Source: Saprospiraceae bacterium (GTDB lineage: Bacteria > Bacteroidota > Bacteroidia > Chitinophagales > Saprospiraceae). From it: 64,000 nt of DNA. Shown here one piece after another: positions 27,301 through 35,517 of this stretch; position 1 is the stretch's first letter; the number at the start of each line of letters is the position of its first letter. A program made the position numbers and the translations under genes. Under the pieces are notes generated by a model, which worked only from the letters and a program-made list of their open reading frames with translations, ran no database searches and had not been told where the DNA came from. Location: contig JAGQWX010000009.1 of assembly GCA_020436935.1 (NCBI GenBank), forward strand, positions 47,746 through 111,745, written 5' to 3'.

Positions 27301-27908
27301 AAGAAGTCACCGGGATCTATTTGTCCGGACATCCTCTGGACGACTACCAGCTTGAGCTCAATTATTTTGTCACCCACTCGCTCAACGAGGCAGACCTTAC
27401 GACAGATGTGCCGATGAAGCTAGCGGGCATTGTCACGGAAGTCATGCACGGTGTCAATCAGAAAGGGAACGGGTATGCCAAGGTACAGCTCCAGGATTAC
27501 AATGGCTCATTGGAGATATTTTTGTCCAACGAAAACTACCAGAACTACAAGTACCTCGCTGAGAAAGGTAAGGTATTGTTCATAGATTGTGTGTACCAAA
27601 AAGGTTACAACAGCGACAGGAAGTTTTTAAGGATCAACAACATCGAGTTGCTGGAAACCGTAGGTGAAAAACTGACCAAGTCGATTACTGTAAAAATTCC
27701 TATTGAGGAAGTCAATGAAAACCTGTTGGAATTGTTTGAAAGAATCAGCCAGGAATACAAAGGCAACCACACCATGAAGTTGAAAATCGTCACTTTTAAC
27801 AATCAGGACTACATCATGGACATGGTGGTAGGCTCTTATAAGGTGAATGCAGATTTTAGACTTGCAAAATTGCTTTCAGATTTTAATCTTGCATACAAAT
27901 TGAATTAG
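24375..27908 (+). CDS. dnaE: DNA polymerase III alpha subunit
   Basis: This is a 1177-residue C-family replicative polymerase. The N-terminal PHP domain keeps its metal ligands (HLHNHTQYSLLDGASD, LTDHGNMFGAFKF, TNDSHYLNEEDAEPHD), so it may retain proofreading-like or structural metal binding. The palm has SVGPGRGSAAGSAVAYCLG and the catalytic aspartates in MPDIDIDFDDDGREKV; fingers, helix-hairpin-helix and a C-terminal OB domain (VPMKLAGIVTEVMHGVNQKG) follow. Length is close to that of other bacterial DnaE proteins and no intein is present. A small membrane protein gene starts 2 nt after its stop. Confidence 0.97.
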   Translation: MIDFCHLHNHTQYSLLDGASDIGKLMEKAKNDGQQAVALTDHGNMFGAFKFVKEAKKNGVKPIVGCEFYMVKNRHKLSFEKSKGESDERFHQLLLAKNEVGYRNLSKLCSLGHIEGMYGKYPRIDKEILVQYHEGLIATSCCIGAEIPQAILRGNVEEAENLLKWWHDLFGEDFYIEIQRQHGMQDIDGTGTSQEDVNQVLMSFAKKYNVKVIATNDSHYLNEEDAEPHDVLLCINTGARKNDEKRFKFPSNDFYFKTKEQMNHVFRDVPFALDNTMEIVSKVENLSLARDILLPAFPLPKEFTMQEDYLRHLTFVGAKKKYGTITPAIEERLNFELDVINKSGYPGYFLIVQDFTSTARDLGVSVGPGRGSAAGSAVAYCLGITNIDPIAYDLLFERFLNPERVSMPDIDIDFDDDGREKVINYVIDKYGQNQVAQIVTYGTMAARMSLRDVGRVLDVPLDVVDRVSKSFPSHLSATLDAVLAEGDISPKLKDSLDSEDRDRAYTFRELAAEDGEVGNMIRTAKQLEGSVRNTGIHACGVIITPYDITEVIPVTTAKDSSLLVSQFDNSVAEEAGLLKMDFLGLKTLSIIKDAVANVKHTTGIELDIDAIDLTDAKTYELFQKGETVGIFQYESVGMQKYLKDLKPNQFEDLIAMNALFRPGPLAYIPNFINRKHGREDIVYDLPEMEEYLKSTYGITVYQEQVMLLSQKLANFTKGEADMLRKAMGKKNRKIIDEMFPKFLEGCLKNNHPEDVVKKIWTDWEAFASYAFNKSHSTCYAYIAFQTAYLKAHYPAEFMASVLSHNKNDISKINFFLREGKRMELDILGPDVNESQLNFSVNKKGQIRFGLSALKGVGEGPVEAILTERAENGPFESVVDMMKRLNLRAVNKKCLDSMVMGGALDTFSEIHRAQYFASSGGYDTFIEHLLRFGQLYQSQKDNAQATLFGEMDVMQITTPEAPKSDEWPLIVMLDKEKEVTGIYLSGHPLDDYQLELNYFVTHSLNEADLTTDVPMKLAGIVTEVMHGVNQKGNGYAKVQLQDYNGSLEIFLSNENYQNYKYLAEKGKVLFIDCVYQKGYNSDRKFLRINNIELLETVGEKLTKSITVKIPIEEVNENLLELFERISQEYKGNHTMKLKIVTFNNQDYIMDMVVGSYKVNADFRLAKLLSDFNLAYKLN

Positions 27909-27910
27909 CC

Positions 27911-28258
27911 ATGAGCAAGTTTACTACTGTTTTCATTATATTTCTGATGGTCCTTTTCGCTGGCGTACAGTTCAACGACCCTGATCCTTTGATTTGGGTG
28001 GCTGCTTATGGTGCCATTGCTTTGGTAGGTATTTTCAAGTTGTTTGGTAAAGGAAATGTTTGGGTGAATCGTATCCTCATCCTTGCTTTTGTGGTAGCCA
28101 TCGGATTTTATGCACCACACCTCATCCAGTGGTTTAAAGATGGCATGCCTTCGGTGACAGAAGAAATGAAGGCGGAGACACCATACGTTGAGTTGGTGAG
28201 AGAAGGTGGAGGATTGGTTGTGGGCTTGCTTTGTTTACTATATATTGTCTATAGATAA
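27911..28258 (+). CDS. TMEM220-family small membrane protein
   Basis: This is a 115-residue protein with about four hydrophobic helices. The N-terminal segment MVLFAGVQFNDPDPLIWVAAYG carries the Q-[YF]-N-D-P-D motif that marks the transmembrane family 220. Function is unknown. It is placed 2 nt behind dnaE and is presumably cotranscribed with it, without any known functional link. Confidence 0.8.
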   Translation: MSKFTTVFIIFLMVLFAGVQFNDPDPLIWVAAYGAIALVGIFKLFGKGNVWVNRILILAFVVAIGFYAPHLIQWFKDGMPSVTEEMKAETPYVELVREGGGLVVGLLCLLYIVYR

Positions 28259-28279
28259 ACAAATTATTCTGGTCATTAT

Positions 28280-29248
28280 CTAAAATGACGACTGTCTACT
28301 TTTGCCAAGCGAACCATGTACAATGGCTATAATAGACATGCTTAAAATTAATATCATTATTGCCCAGAAACCTAAGTCTGGTATAGGTGCAACTACACAC
28401 TCAGGCAACATTTCCATTGTACTGACTGACATGTGAACTGTTCCGATTTCTCCATCCGTAGGTCCTGCGGATGTTCCATTAATTCCTCCTAGACCTGGAC
28501 TCACATCAATAGACCCCAGGTTTGAGAAATTGATCTCATAAAAGATTTTTACACGGCCGCCGCCTCCACCGCCTCCATCATCGTTTGCGGTAGATGTACC
28601 AATTGAACCATCTCCTCCCCTGGCAGATAAAACACCGGTCGAAGTAACATTCATACCTATGATTTTGATTCCTCCTCCGGAACCTCCACCGCCTCCTTGA
28701 CCACCACCTGGCTGAAATGCCTCACCTCCATCCATACGGATTTCTCCATTTATGAAGACCGAAGGAGCTATAATTGTGATAGAGCCACCTCCGTTACCCC
28801 CAGTAGCATTACTGGCATTTCCACCTCCTGATCCCATGTCAATGTCCATTCCAATTGTAGTACCATATGTTGTTCCTCCCAACTGTATGGGATCGCCGTT
28901 ATCGTAGCCACCTGCGCCTCCAACACCACCATAACCTCCACCACTTGCTCCTGAAGAACTACTCCAGAAACCTCCTCCCGGCCCATTACCATCACTGCTT
29001 GGTCCGCTATTTTGAAAACCTAGTCCACGGCCCAAAACAGTTCCGTCTATCTGAATGCTGTTACACGCTTGAATTAAAGCAGGAACACCAGGTGAAAGAA
29101 AAAGAGTATCCCCAAAATTCAATCTGAAATTGCTGGCTTTTATAGTATCTGTATAAAAGATATTGCCAGTGGATATGATATCCTGACTATTTGAAGATTG
29201 TGCAAAAAATGAAAATAATAAAAATACCAGGTAGAATCGGAATTGCAT
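28280..29248 (-). CDS. Secreted glycine-rich protein with IPTL-CTERM-like C-terminus
   Basis: This is a 322-residue exported protein. A signal peptide (about 1-21) is followed by a region very rich in Gly, Ser and Asn (about 80-260), with runs such as GGGYGGVGGAGGY and GGGQGGGGGSGGG that interrupt beta-helix-like strands (GSITIIAPSVFINGEIRMDGG). The C-terminus reads CVVAPIPDLGFWAIMILIL then a basic end KSRQSSF, which is the proline, aromatic/tryptophan, hydrophobic helix, basic tail pattern of IPTL-CTERM sorting signals. This suggests a surface protein anchored or trimmed at its C-terminus. No T9SS domain is present. Function unknown. Confidence 0.68.
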   Translation of the reverse strand: MQFRFYLVFLLFSFFAQSSNSQDIISTGNIFYTDTIKASNFRLNFGDTLFLSPGVPALIQACNSIQIDGTVLGRGLGFQNSGPSSDGNGPGGGFWSSSSGASGGGYGGVGGAGGYDNGDPIQLGGTTYGTTIGMDIDMGSGGGNASNATGGNGGGSITIIAPSVFINGEIRMDGGEAFQPGGGQGGGGGSGGGIKIIGMNVTSTGVLSARGGDGSIGTSTANDDGGGGGGGRVKIFYEINFSNLGSIDVSPGLGGINGTSAGPTDGEIGTVHMSVSTMEMLPECVVAPIPDLGFWAIMILILSMSIIAIVHGSLGKSRQSSF

Positions 29249-29358
29249 TAGTGTAAATTTGAGTATCAGTTATTACGGCCGAATATAAAAGAAACAACTA
29301 ACAATGTTGCTTTAAATAAAAGTTTTATTAACTCTGGCAATCCCTTGAGATATCTTTT

Positions 29359-29880
29359 TCAGAGCGTTTTATTAAAATTCTCTTCCATCCTGAGCAAATA
29401 CCTGTGTTTCAGAAAATAATCCCTGATGCCTTCGAGGACTGGCTGGGAGTGATCTCCTGCATCAAATGCAGTAAAGTGGGACTGTGCGTCTTGCTCAATT
29501 TCTGATTTGAATTGCTGGATTCTGTCCAGGACTACCTTTTTTGCGGCTTCGTTTTCCTCGAATTGCAATTCCATGATGGCTTCATTGAGTTCCATGACTT
29601 CCATCAGAAATTCCGGAGACATTTGGTTTTGTCCGGGAGCACCTACCAGTCCGTTCAAAAGTAAAATGTAAGAAATTCTTTCCTGCTTATTGGATAAGGT
29701 TTTGTACACCTCATTGGTGAAAGCCGACATGCGCTCTGCCTTCTCAAGTGCAGCAGCATCGTCTGATCCAACCATATCCGGATGATATTCCCGGGACTTT
29801 TTGAGGAATTTTCTTTTTAATTCTTTTTCATCCAGTTCAATCCTGACAGGTAAGTCGAAGAATTCAAAAAAATTTTCCAT
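29359..29880 (-). CDS. hscB: Fe-S cluster co-chaperone HscB-like J-domain protein
   Basis: This is a 173-residue protein with an N-terminal J-domain whose HPD motif is at residues 33-35 (REYHPDMVG), and a C-terminal three-helix domain (ELNEAIMELQFEENEAAKK) that in HscB binds the IscU scaffold. It stimulates the HscA/DnaK ATPase in iron-sulfur cluster transfer. The gene begins immediately at the end of rseP with no gap, so the two share a transcript. No isc genes are nearby, which is normal for this phylum. Confidence 0.85.
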   Translation of the reverse strand: MENFFEFFDLPVRIELDEKELKRKFLKKSREYHPDMVGSDDAAALEKAERMSAFTNEVYKTLSNKQERISYILLLNGLVGAPGQNQMSPEFLMEVMELNEAIMELQFEENEAAKKVVLDRIQQFKSEIEQDAQSHFTAFDAGDHSQPVLEGIRDYFLKHRYLLRMEENFNKTL

Positions 29881-31215
29881 TTATCTGAAGAATCTGTTGA
29901 TGTCCAGACCTAGTGCAAAGACCATTAAGGTTAATAAAATGACGAAACCTGCTGTAGTAACGACTTCCATAAATCTATCGCTCGGTTTTTTGCCTGAAAT
30001 GATTTCCCAAAGCAAAAACAATACATATCCACCATCCAATGCAGGGATGGGCAAAATATTGAAAAATGCAAGAATGATGCTGAGCATGGCTGTGATGGTC
30101 CAGAACCTTTCCCATGACCAGCTGGCATCAAACAGTGTTGCTATAGAAAGGACAGAACCTAGGCTGTCCTGAGCTTTGATATTTCCTTTGAACATCTGGC
30201 CGAAAGCTTTGATCTGATTGGATAAAAAGGAGATTCCTTTGTCCACACCAGCAGGCAATGCCTGGGCCAGTGAATATTTTTCCCGGGAGATGGTGAGAAA
30301 CTTATCTGCTCCCCAAAGCTCTATACCCAATGTTCCTGTAGAATCAAGCTTCGCCACTGTCTGAATGGTATCCTTAGCCCGCAACACATTCAAAGAAATT
30401 TCTTCGTTCCTGTGTTTTTTGAGCTCCGTACTCAACTGATTGACGAAGGTTGTAGTCTTTCCATTGACTGTGAGGATGATATCGTCTTTTTTAAGACCTG
30501 ATTTTTCAGCGATGCTTTCTTTGGAAACATTGGCAATTTGCTGAGGATATCTTTCGTAAATGAGGCCTTTGTTCTTGTTCTCAGGAGCTGTCAGCCTTTT
30601 CGCAAACCCTGTAGGAACCTGCAAGGTGATTTCACTACCATTTCTGTTGACCTCGTAGGTCGACGCATTGTTAAATACAATTTCTTCAGTGAAAATGCCT
30701 CTCGAGAACCTTTCTACCGGCTTTCCACCTATGCTGATCAGTTTGTCACCATCCTGAAGACCCAGCTCCATGCCCAGCGAATCTACCATGATGCCGTATT
30801 TTACATCGGCATTTTTATAATAAGATTCGCCATAGTAAAACAACAAAAAGCCAAAGATCAGGAAGCCCAGCACAAAATTGACGAAAACACCACCAACCAT
30901 GATGATGAGCCTCTGCCAAGCTGGTTTTGCACGGAATTCCCAAGGCTGGACAGGTTGATTCATCTGCTCCTTGTCCATGCTCTCGTCGATCATACCTGCA
31001 ATCTTCACATAACCTCCAAAGGGGATCCATCCTATACCCCACTCTGTTTCACCGATTTGTTTTTTAAACAAAGAAAAGTATGGATTAAAAAAGAGGTAAA
31101 ATTTTTCGACTTTGGTTTTAAACCACTTAGCAGGCAGGTAGTGGCCGAATTCGTGGAGTACAACAAGTATGGATAAACTAAGGATGACCTGAAGAACTAT
31201 GCTAATAATATTCAT
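29881..31215 (-). CDS. rseP: RseP-type site-2 intramembrane zinc metalloprotease
   Basis: This is a 444-residue M50 protease. The zinc motif HEFGH is at residues 21-25 in the first membrane helix, a PDZ domain reads NVSKESIAEKSGLKKDDIIL (about 224-243), and the second metal/active-site motif ILPIPALDGGYVLFLLWE is in a C-terminal helix. A first, weaker PDZ-like region (about 130-190) is also present. It cleaves membrane-bound anti-sigma factors or signal peptides during envelope stress. hscB starts directly at its stop codon. Confidence 0.93.
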   Translation of the reverse strand: MNIISIVLQVILSLSILVVLHEFGHYLPAKWFKTKVEKFYLFFNPYFSLFKKQIGETEWGIGWIPFGGYVKIAGMIDESMDKEQMNQPVQPWEFRAKPAWQRLIIMVGGVFVNFVLGFLIFGFLLFYYGESYYKNADVKYGIMVDSLGMELGLQDGDKLISIGGKPVERFSRGIFTEEIVFNNASTYEVNRNGSEITLQVPTGFAKRLTAPENKNKGLIYERYPQQIANVSKESIAEKSGLKKDDIILTVNGKTTTFVNQLSTELKKHRNEEISLNVLRAKDTIQTVAKLDSTGTLGIELWGADKFLTISREKYSLAQALPAGVDKGISFLSNQIKAFGQMFKGNIKAQDSLGSVLSIATLFDASWSWERFWTITAMLSIILAFFNILPIPALDGGYVLFLLWEIISGKKPSDRFMEVVTTAGFVILLTLMVFALGLDINRFFR

Positions 31216-31368
31216 TTGCTTTTTACTATATCTTTTGAATACATCTTATCAACAAAATGGTGCTGAAAAAATGCAGATTTCACTTTTTTTAATGAAACAA
31301 TAACTAAAGGCTTAGGTTTGGTGTGCAAACATAGGTATTTTTGACAAACAACCGACAAATAACAATCC

Positions 31369-32058
31369 GTGAGCTTATTTTATTGTAGAGTTATAGACGA
31401 AAACACGGTCGTACTTGACGAAGAAGAATCCCGTCATGCCATTAAAGTATTAAGACTAGGTCAGGGTGACACAATAGAAGTGACTTCCGGCTTGGGCGAT
31501 CTTGTCAAAGCCCAGATATCAGATGTCGGAAAACGAAATGTAATACTTCAAATACTCAGTAAAACAATTGTACCAAAATACAGCGAAGTCAAAAGAGCCA
31601 TCGCCATTGCACCAACCAAAAGCAATGACCGCACCGAATGGTTTTTGGAAAAAGCAATAGAAATAGGCATTGATGAAATTTTTTTCATCCAGACCAGTCG
31701 CAGTGAAAGGCCCCGGATCAATATGGAAAGACTGCATAAAATTGCTGTTACCGCTATGAAGCAAAGTAAAAACCTCTACTTGCCCAATATTCATACTTTG
31801 AAATCGATCAAGGAAGTCTTGGAAATTCCTTATGCCAATAGGTTTGTTGCCCACTGCATGGGACCTGTCAGCCATCTCAAAGAACACGCTCCATTTATTG
31901 ATAGTGCACTCGTATTCATTGGCCCGGAGGGAGATTTCACTCCGGAAGAAGTTGTAACCCTTGAAAGCCGAAATGTAAAGCCAGTTTCTCTTGGTCCGTC
32001 GAGACTGAGGACAGAAACCGCAGGGGTCTATGCTACCGCGGTTCTAAACTTGTTCTAA
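31369..32058 (+). CDS. rsmE: 16S rRNA m3U1498 methyltransferase RsmE
   Basis: This is a 229-residue SPOUT methyltransferase. An N-terminal PUA-like domain opens with EEESRHAIKVLRLGQGD, the SAM-binding knot contains FIGPEGDFTPEEV and VSLGPSRLRTETAGVYA, and SKSNDRTEWFLEKAIEIG lies between. It uses SAM to methylate N3 of U1498 in 16S rRNA. The start is GTG at 31369; no in-frame ATG offers a better fit. A TATTTTTG box at 31336-31343 lies just upstream. Confidence 0.93.
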   Translation: MSLFYCRVIDENTVVLDEEESRHAIKVLRLGQGDTIEVTSGLGDLVKAQISDVGKRNVILQILSKTIVPKYSEVKRAIAIAPTKSNDRTEWFLEKAIEIGIDEIFFIQTSRSERPRINMERLHKIAVTAMKQSKNLYLPNIHTLKSIKEVLEIPYANRFVAHCMGPVSHLKEHAPFIDSALVFIGPEGDFTPEEVVTLESRNVKPVSLGPSRLRTETAGVYATAVLNLF

Positions 32059-32069
32059 GTCCTGTCTTG

Positions 32070-34070
32070 CTATTTAGAGAAAGAAAGTTTCAACTGCAGG
32101 AAAAAATTACTTCTGGGGCCTGCTTCATAATACCTTCCGCCGGCAGCATTGATAAAAATATTGGAAAAATATTTGTCACTCAATACATACTGCCACCCTG
32201 CCGATGGATTAAAATGTACATTACCGATCGAAAATTCGCTGCCAATATTTATACCTGAAAAATAAACCGGATCGATGGCTACGCCATTGTTGTCATCTGC
32301 ATAAACAAGGCCCTGATACTTCAAATTGGCCGATATGGTATGCTTTTGAAGAAAAGTTTTGGTCAGTCGCAATTGGTGCAAAGAAGAGGGAATACCTGGT
32401 ATTTTCTTGTCCTCCCCACTGGCATTTTGGAATTCCATTTGCGAAAAGTTTCCGGCAAGTGTCACCATAAAGGCAGATTCACTTTTTATATCCAGCTGGT
32501 ATTCCATTCCCTGGCGAACACTCGCTCCTGCATTTTTATAGTAAATCCTTCCGGGTGTTGCGGGCAGTTCGTATGGCAGAAGTTCATTGCTGGATCCGAT
32601 GTGGAAATAATTGAGCCTGGTATGGAAGAGCCCTTTGGAGAAAGTCAAGCCTATTTCTTTGTTGAAGGTTCTTGCGGGTGTGATGTCAGCGAAGCCCGGA
32701 CCGTTGGCATTGTTGGAAATCTCGGTCAGCGTCGGGGTCTCAAAGCCTGTCGATAATACGCCCAAGACATGCAATCCACTACTTAGTTCATAGGTGCCTG
32801 ATACACCCCCACTCCATGGAAAAAAGCTTTGGGATCCATCCTGTAGACCATCATCAGCAAAGTTGTCATTGAGATCGATGCCAATAAATTCTTCTCTCAT
32901 ATTGACATCTACAGCTAGCTTGTTTTTTCTTACGCTGTAGTTGGCAAAAACACCGGCACTTTTAAATACTTCGTCCTGATCAAGTCTAAGGGGGCCTATG
33001 GAAGTCTTGAGGTTGTCGAATCTTTTTCTGGCGTCCCTCTGATAATCCACATCTATGCCCACTTTCCAGTTGGCATTTTTACCCAAAGTCAAAAAGGAGT
33101 TTCCACCCGTAAAGATCCGGTCATAAAAAACCGCTGCACCATTGGTAAAAGGCAGCTTGTTTTCGAACGAGCGGGACATCAGAAATGCAGAAGTCTGCCA
33201 TGCCACATCACTGTTAATCTGTTTTTTGTAAATCGCACCTAGCTTTTGCTGGGAAACACCCTCTCCGGCATTAAAATCGACATTTTGAATTCTGGCCGAT
33301 CTGGGGTCATTCTCCCACTGCTCCAAAGTGATACCTCCGGGATCATTTGCAAAAGGACTATCGAATCCATTGGCTACAAGCTGGAGTGAACTGCTTTTAA
33401 AAAGAAACAAAGACTTCAGCAAAAAATTGAAGTTTTTATAGCCGCTGTAGTTGCGGTAGCCGTCATAGTTTAATCCACTAAAAGACCAGATATGCCTCGA
33501 GTTTTGCTTTTTCATCCCAACGACCACACCACTCTTAATAAGACCAAACGAACCTACACTGGTATTGGCATTGACACTGAGCGCGGATTCCGGCCAGATG
33601 CTTTCCAGTTCAATAATGCCTCCTGATGCATTGGAATAAATGCCGTTTGCAGGGCCCTTATATATTTGAACCGAACCCAACAAGGAAGGATCGATATTGT
33701 CTACATCGCCCTGACCATCCGGAGTTGACTCAGGCAATCCGTCATAGATCAGCTTGATGCCCCTGATTCCGAATGCAGACCTCATACCGAAGCCACGTAT
33801 GGCGATGCGCATGTCTTGTGAAAAGTTTTCTGTACTGGCAATAAATACTTCAGGACTGCCTGCAAGCACATCGCCCAACGCAAGAGTTCGACTGTTTTTT
33901 ATGATGAAAGTATCAATACCCACAACATTGATGGAGGGCTCGCCGCCTTTGGAGATACGACTTTGTGATACTGCAACTTCGGGTAAGTTGATCAGTGTAT
34001 CCATAGTTTCCTGTCCAATGACTGGTAAGTAAAATCCTGTAAAGAGAAGTAGAAGGGTAAAAAACCGCAT
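32070..34070 (-). CDS. TonB-dependent outer-membrane receptor (FecA-like)
   Basis: This is a 666-residue TonB receptor. A signal peptide (MRFFTLLLLFTGFYLPVIGQ) precedes a short TonB-box-like region (INLPEVAVSQSRI), the plug (DVLAGSPEVFIASTENFSQD, VQIYKGPANGIYSNASGG) and a 22-strand barrel ending in an aromatic residue near LQLKLSFSK. No CarboxypepD_reg domain or SusD partner is seen, so a siderophore, metal or vitamin is a more likely cargo than glycan; the substrate is not known. The start at 34070 is preferred over an upstream ATG at 34097. A 3D-fold lipoprotein gene lies 29 nt upstream in the same direction. Confidence 0.9.
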   Translation of the reverse strand: MRFFTLLLLFTGFYLPVIGQETMDTLINLPEVAVSQSRISKGGEPSINVVGIDTFIIKNSRTLALGDVLAGSPEVFIASTENFSQDMRIAIRGFGMRSAFGIRGIKLIYDGLPESTPDGQGDVDNIDPSLLGSVQIYKGPANGIYSNASGGIIELESIWPESALSVNANTSVGSFGLIKSGVVVGMKKQNSRHIWSFSGLNYDGYRNYSGYKNFNFLLKSLFLFKSSSLQLVANGFDSPFANDPGGITLEQWENDPRSARIQNVDFNAGEGVSQQKLGAIYKKQINSDVAWQTSAFLMSRSFENKLPFTNGAAVFYDRIFTGGNSFLTLGKNANWKVGIDVDYQRDARKRFDNLKTSIGPLRLDQDEVFKSAGVFANYSVRKNKLAVDVNMREEFIGIDLNDNFADDGLQDGSQSFFPWSGGVSGTYELSSGLHVLGVLSTGFETPTLTEISNNANGPGFADITPARTFNKEIGLTFSKGLFHTRLNYFHIGSSNELLPYELPATPGRIYYKNAGASVRQGMEYQLDIKSESAFMVTLAGNFSQMEFQNASGEDKKIPGIPSSLHQLRLTKTFLQKHTISANLKYQGLVYADDNNGVAIDPVYFSGINIGSEFSIGNVHFNPSAGWQYVLSDKYFSNIFINAAGGRYYEAGPRSNFFLQLKLSFSK

Positions 34071-34099
34071 GTTGAGTTGAATGACTGTAAGGCCCAAAA

Positions 34100-34492
34100 T
34101 TAGTCTTTTATTATCAATTCTGCTGATTTCAGGGAATCGGCAAAATTATCAGCGATTTCAAGGGTGTGCATATCGATCAGACAGTCACAGGGATCGTATT
34201 TTCTGGAAGCATCAGTGGAGAATACATCTACGGTATTTACAATGCGCTTGTTCATTTTGTCCTTGACCAGGTAAATGCCTTCATAAGGGCAATCCAAAAG
34301 TTTTATGGTGGAATGAAGGGGATATTTTACCAGTAAATCGCGGGATATAGCGACAAAAGGAGCGGCAATGCTATCGGTGTGTTCGCCACTTGCAGTAAGC
34401 CCGGTGATGTGATATACTGTCACCCTCACAGACTCCAGTGGTCTGCAATTCAGAAAGAATAAACTCAATATGAGGGCGATTGATTTTGACAT
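34100..34492 (-). CDS. Small exported double-psi-barrel-like (3D-domain) protein
   Basis: This is a 130-residue protein. MSKSIALILSLFFLNC gives a signal sequence with a cysteine at about residue 16, a possible though non-ideal lipobox. The rest resembles a double-psi beta-barrel of the 3D/RlpA type: VRVTVYHITGLTASGEH, PFVAISRDLLVKYPL and GIYLVKDKMNKRIVNTVDVF. Such domains bind or cut peptidoglycan. It begins 29 nt upstream of the TonB receptor and may share a transcript. A longer frame from 34534 is rejected because it would bury the signal peptide. Confidence 0.6.
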   Translation of the reverse strand: MSKSIALILSLFFLNCRPLESVRVTVYHITGLTASGEHTDSIAAPFVAISRDLLVKYPLHSTIKLLDCPYEGIYLVKDKMNKRIVNTVDVFSTDASRKYDPCDCLIDMHTLEIADNFADSLKSAELIIKD

Positions 34493-34606
34493 ATGTTTAT
34501 TCACTCGATTGATAAAGATAGGGAGGTTTTTCATTTGAACTGATCACTCTAACTGTATTTTTATTAACGCCAATTAAATTATATATAAATAATGTTTGCA
34601 TAAAAC

Positions 34607-34637
34607 TTGTAAAAGTGTGTGTGTGTGTATATATTTG
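34607..34637 (+). promoter_or_regulatory. Candidate Bacteroidota promoter beside a GT dinucleotide run
   Basis: TTG (34607-34609) is followed after 20 nt by TATATTTG (34630-34637), matching the TTG-N(17-23)-TAnnTTTG consensus. A short GTGTGTGTGTGT run lies in the spacer (about 34615-34628), where length change could alter the spacing. The next gene starts at 34879, so the leader would be about 235 nt. The rest of the 34493-34878 gap shows nothing else. Confidence 0.4.
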
Positions 34638-34878
34638 TTTTATAGTAGAGAATTGAATAACTGACTTATCCTATGAAGATTAGTCTATTCTTTTTGTTTC
34701 CAATATAGTATATGTTTTGTAGGACGATTCAATGGGTTTTATATCCATTGAGTTGATTTTTTTGGATTGTTCTTTCGGTTGCAAACGGAAGTCTATCATC
34801 ATATTATTTAAACAATCACAGCTTTAATTGGCCATAGCTGAGGATTGGGATTAATTAACCAAGTAGAATATTGAAAAC

Positions 34879-35505
34879 ATGAAAAAAAATTCGATTAAAC
34901 AAATTTTATTTAAGACGGCTTTAGCTGTTTGTCCATTTTTGATGCAGTCATTTATTACACCTTCTTGTACTGAGCCACCTAAAGAGGGGTTAATTCGAAT
35001 AGATGCGATAATTGATAATAGTGAAGATTTTCAAAGAAATTGGCTAAACGATGTAATTTCAGCAGAGTTAAGTCTTGAAGTAAGCAACTCTCCAAATGGC
35101 ATACCTGGTGCTCCTGGTGATGCGATGGCTTTGATTAATACATCCTATGGCAAAAGATATCAAAATATTCCAGCGTACTATTATGTGGAATGGATATCAA
35201 AGGGAGATTCTCATAGATGTGCATCCGAGGATTACCAAACCATGTTGACATCAGATGGAAAGCTAAAAGTTTTATTAAATGTTTGCAGTATTGACGACCT
35301 ATATGTTCAGGTAGTTTCCCAATGTCATCAATCGCCTTTTCAATCTGGTACGAGGGGTTTTTGGTGGAAAGCCAGTGTATTTGCAGCCAACCCAGATAAT
35401 CCGGATTCACATATGTATAATTGCTATTATCAATACATGACAAGTGGATGTACATACAATTCTCCTACCCCATACGGCTGTGTTGAGAATAATGAATTAG
35501 ATTAA
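34879..35505 (+). CDS. Exported cysteine-rich protein of unknown function
   Basis: This is a 208-residue protein with an N-terminal hydrophobic leader and a possible lipobox cysteine at about residue 30 (FITPSC). The mature part has eight or more further cysteines, aromatic residues near the end (CYYQYMTSGCTYNS) and no family I recognise. The AT-rich codon use differs from the surrounding housekeeping genes. It starts a two-gene run with a lipoprotein gene 12 nt downstream, so the products probably act together at the cell surface. Confidence 0.65.
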   Translation: MKKNSIKQILFKTALAVCPFLMQSFITPSCTEPPKEGLIRIDAIIDNSEDFQRNWLNDVISAELSLEVSNSPNGIPGAPGDAMALINTSYGKRYQNIPAYYYVEWISKGDSHRCASEDYQTMLTSDGKLKVLLNVCSIDDLYVQVVSQCHQSPFQSGTRGFWWKASVFAANPDNPDSHMYNCYYQYMTSGCTYNSPTPYGCVENNELD

Positions 35506-35517
35506 TTTATAAAAAAA

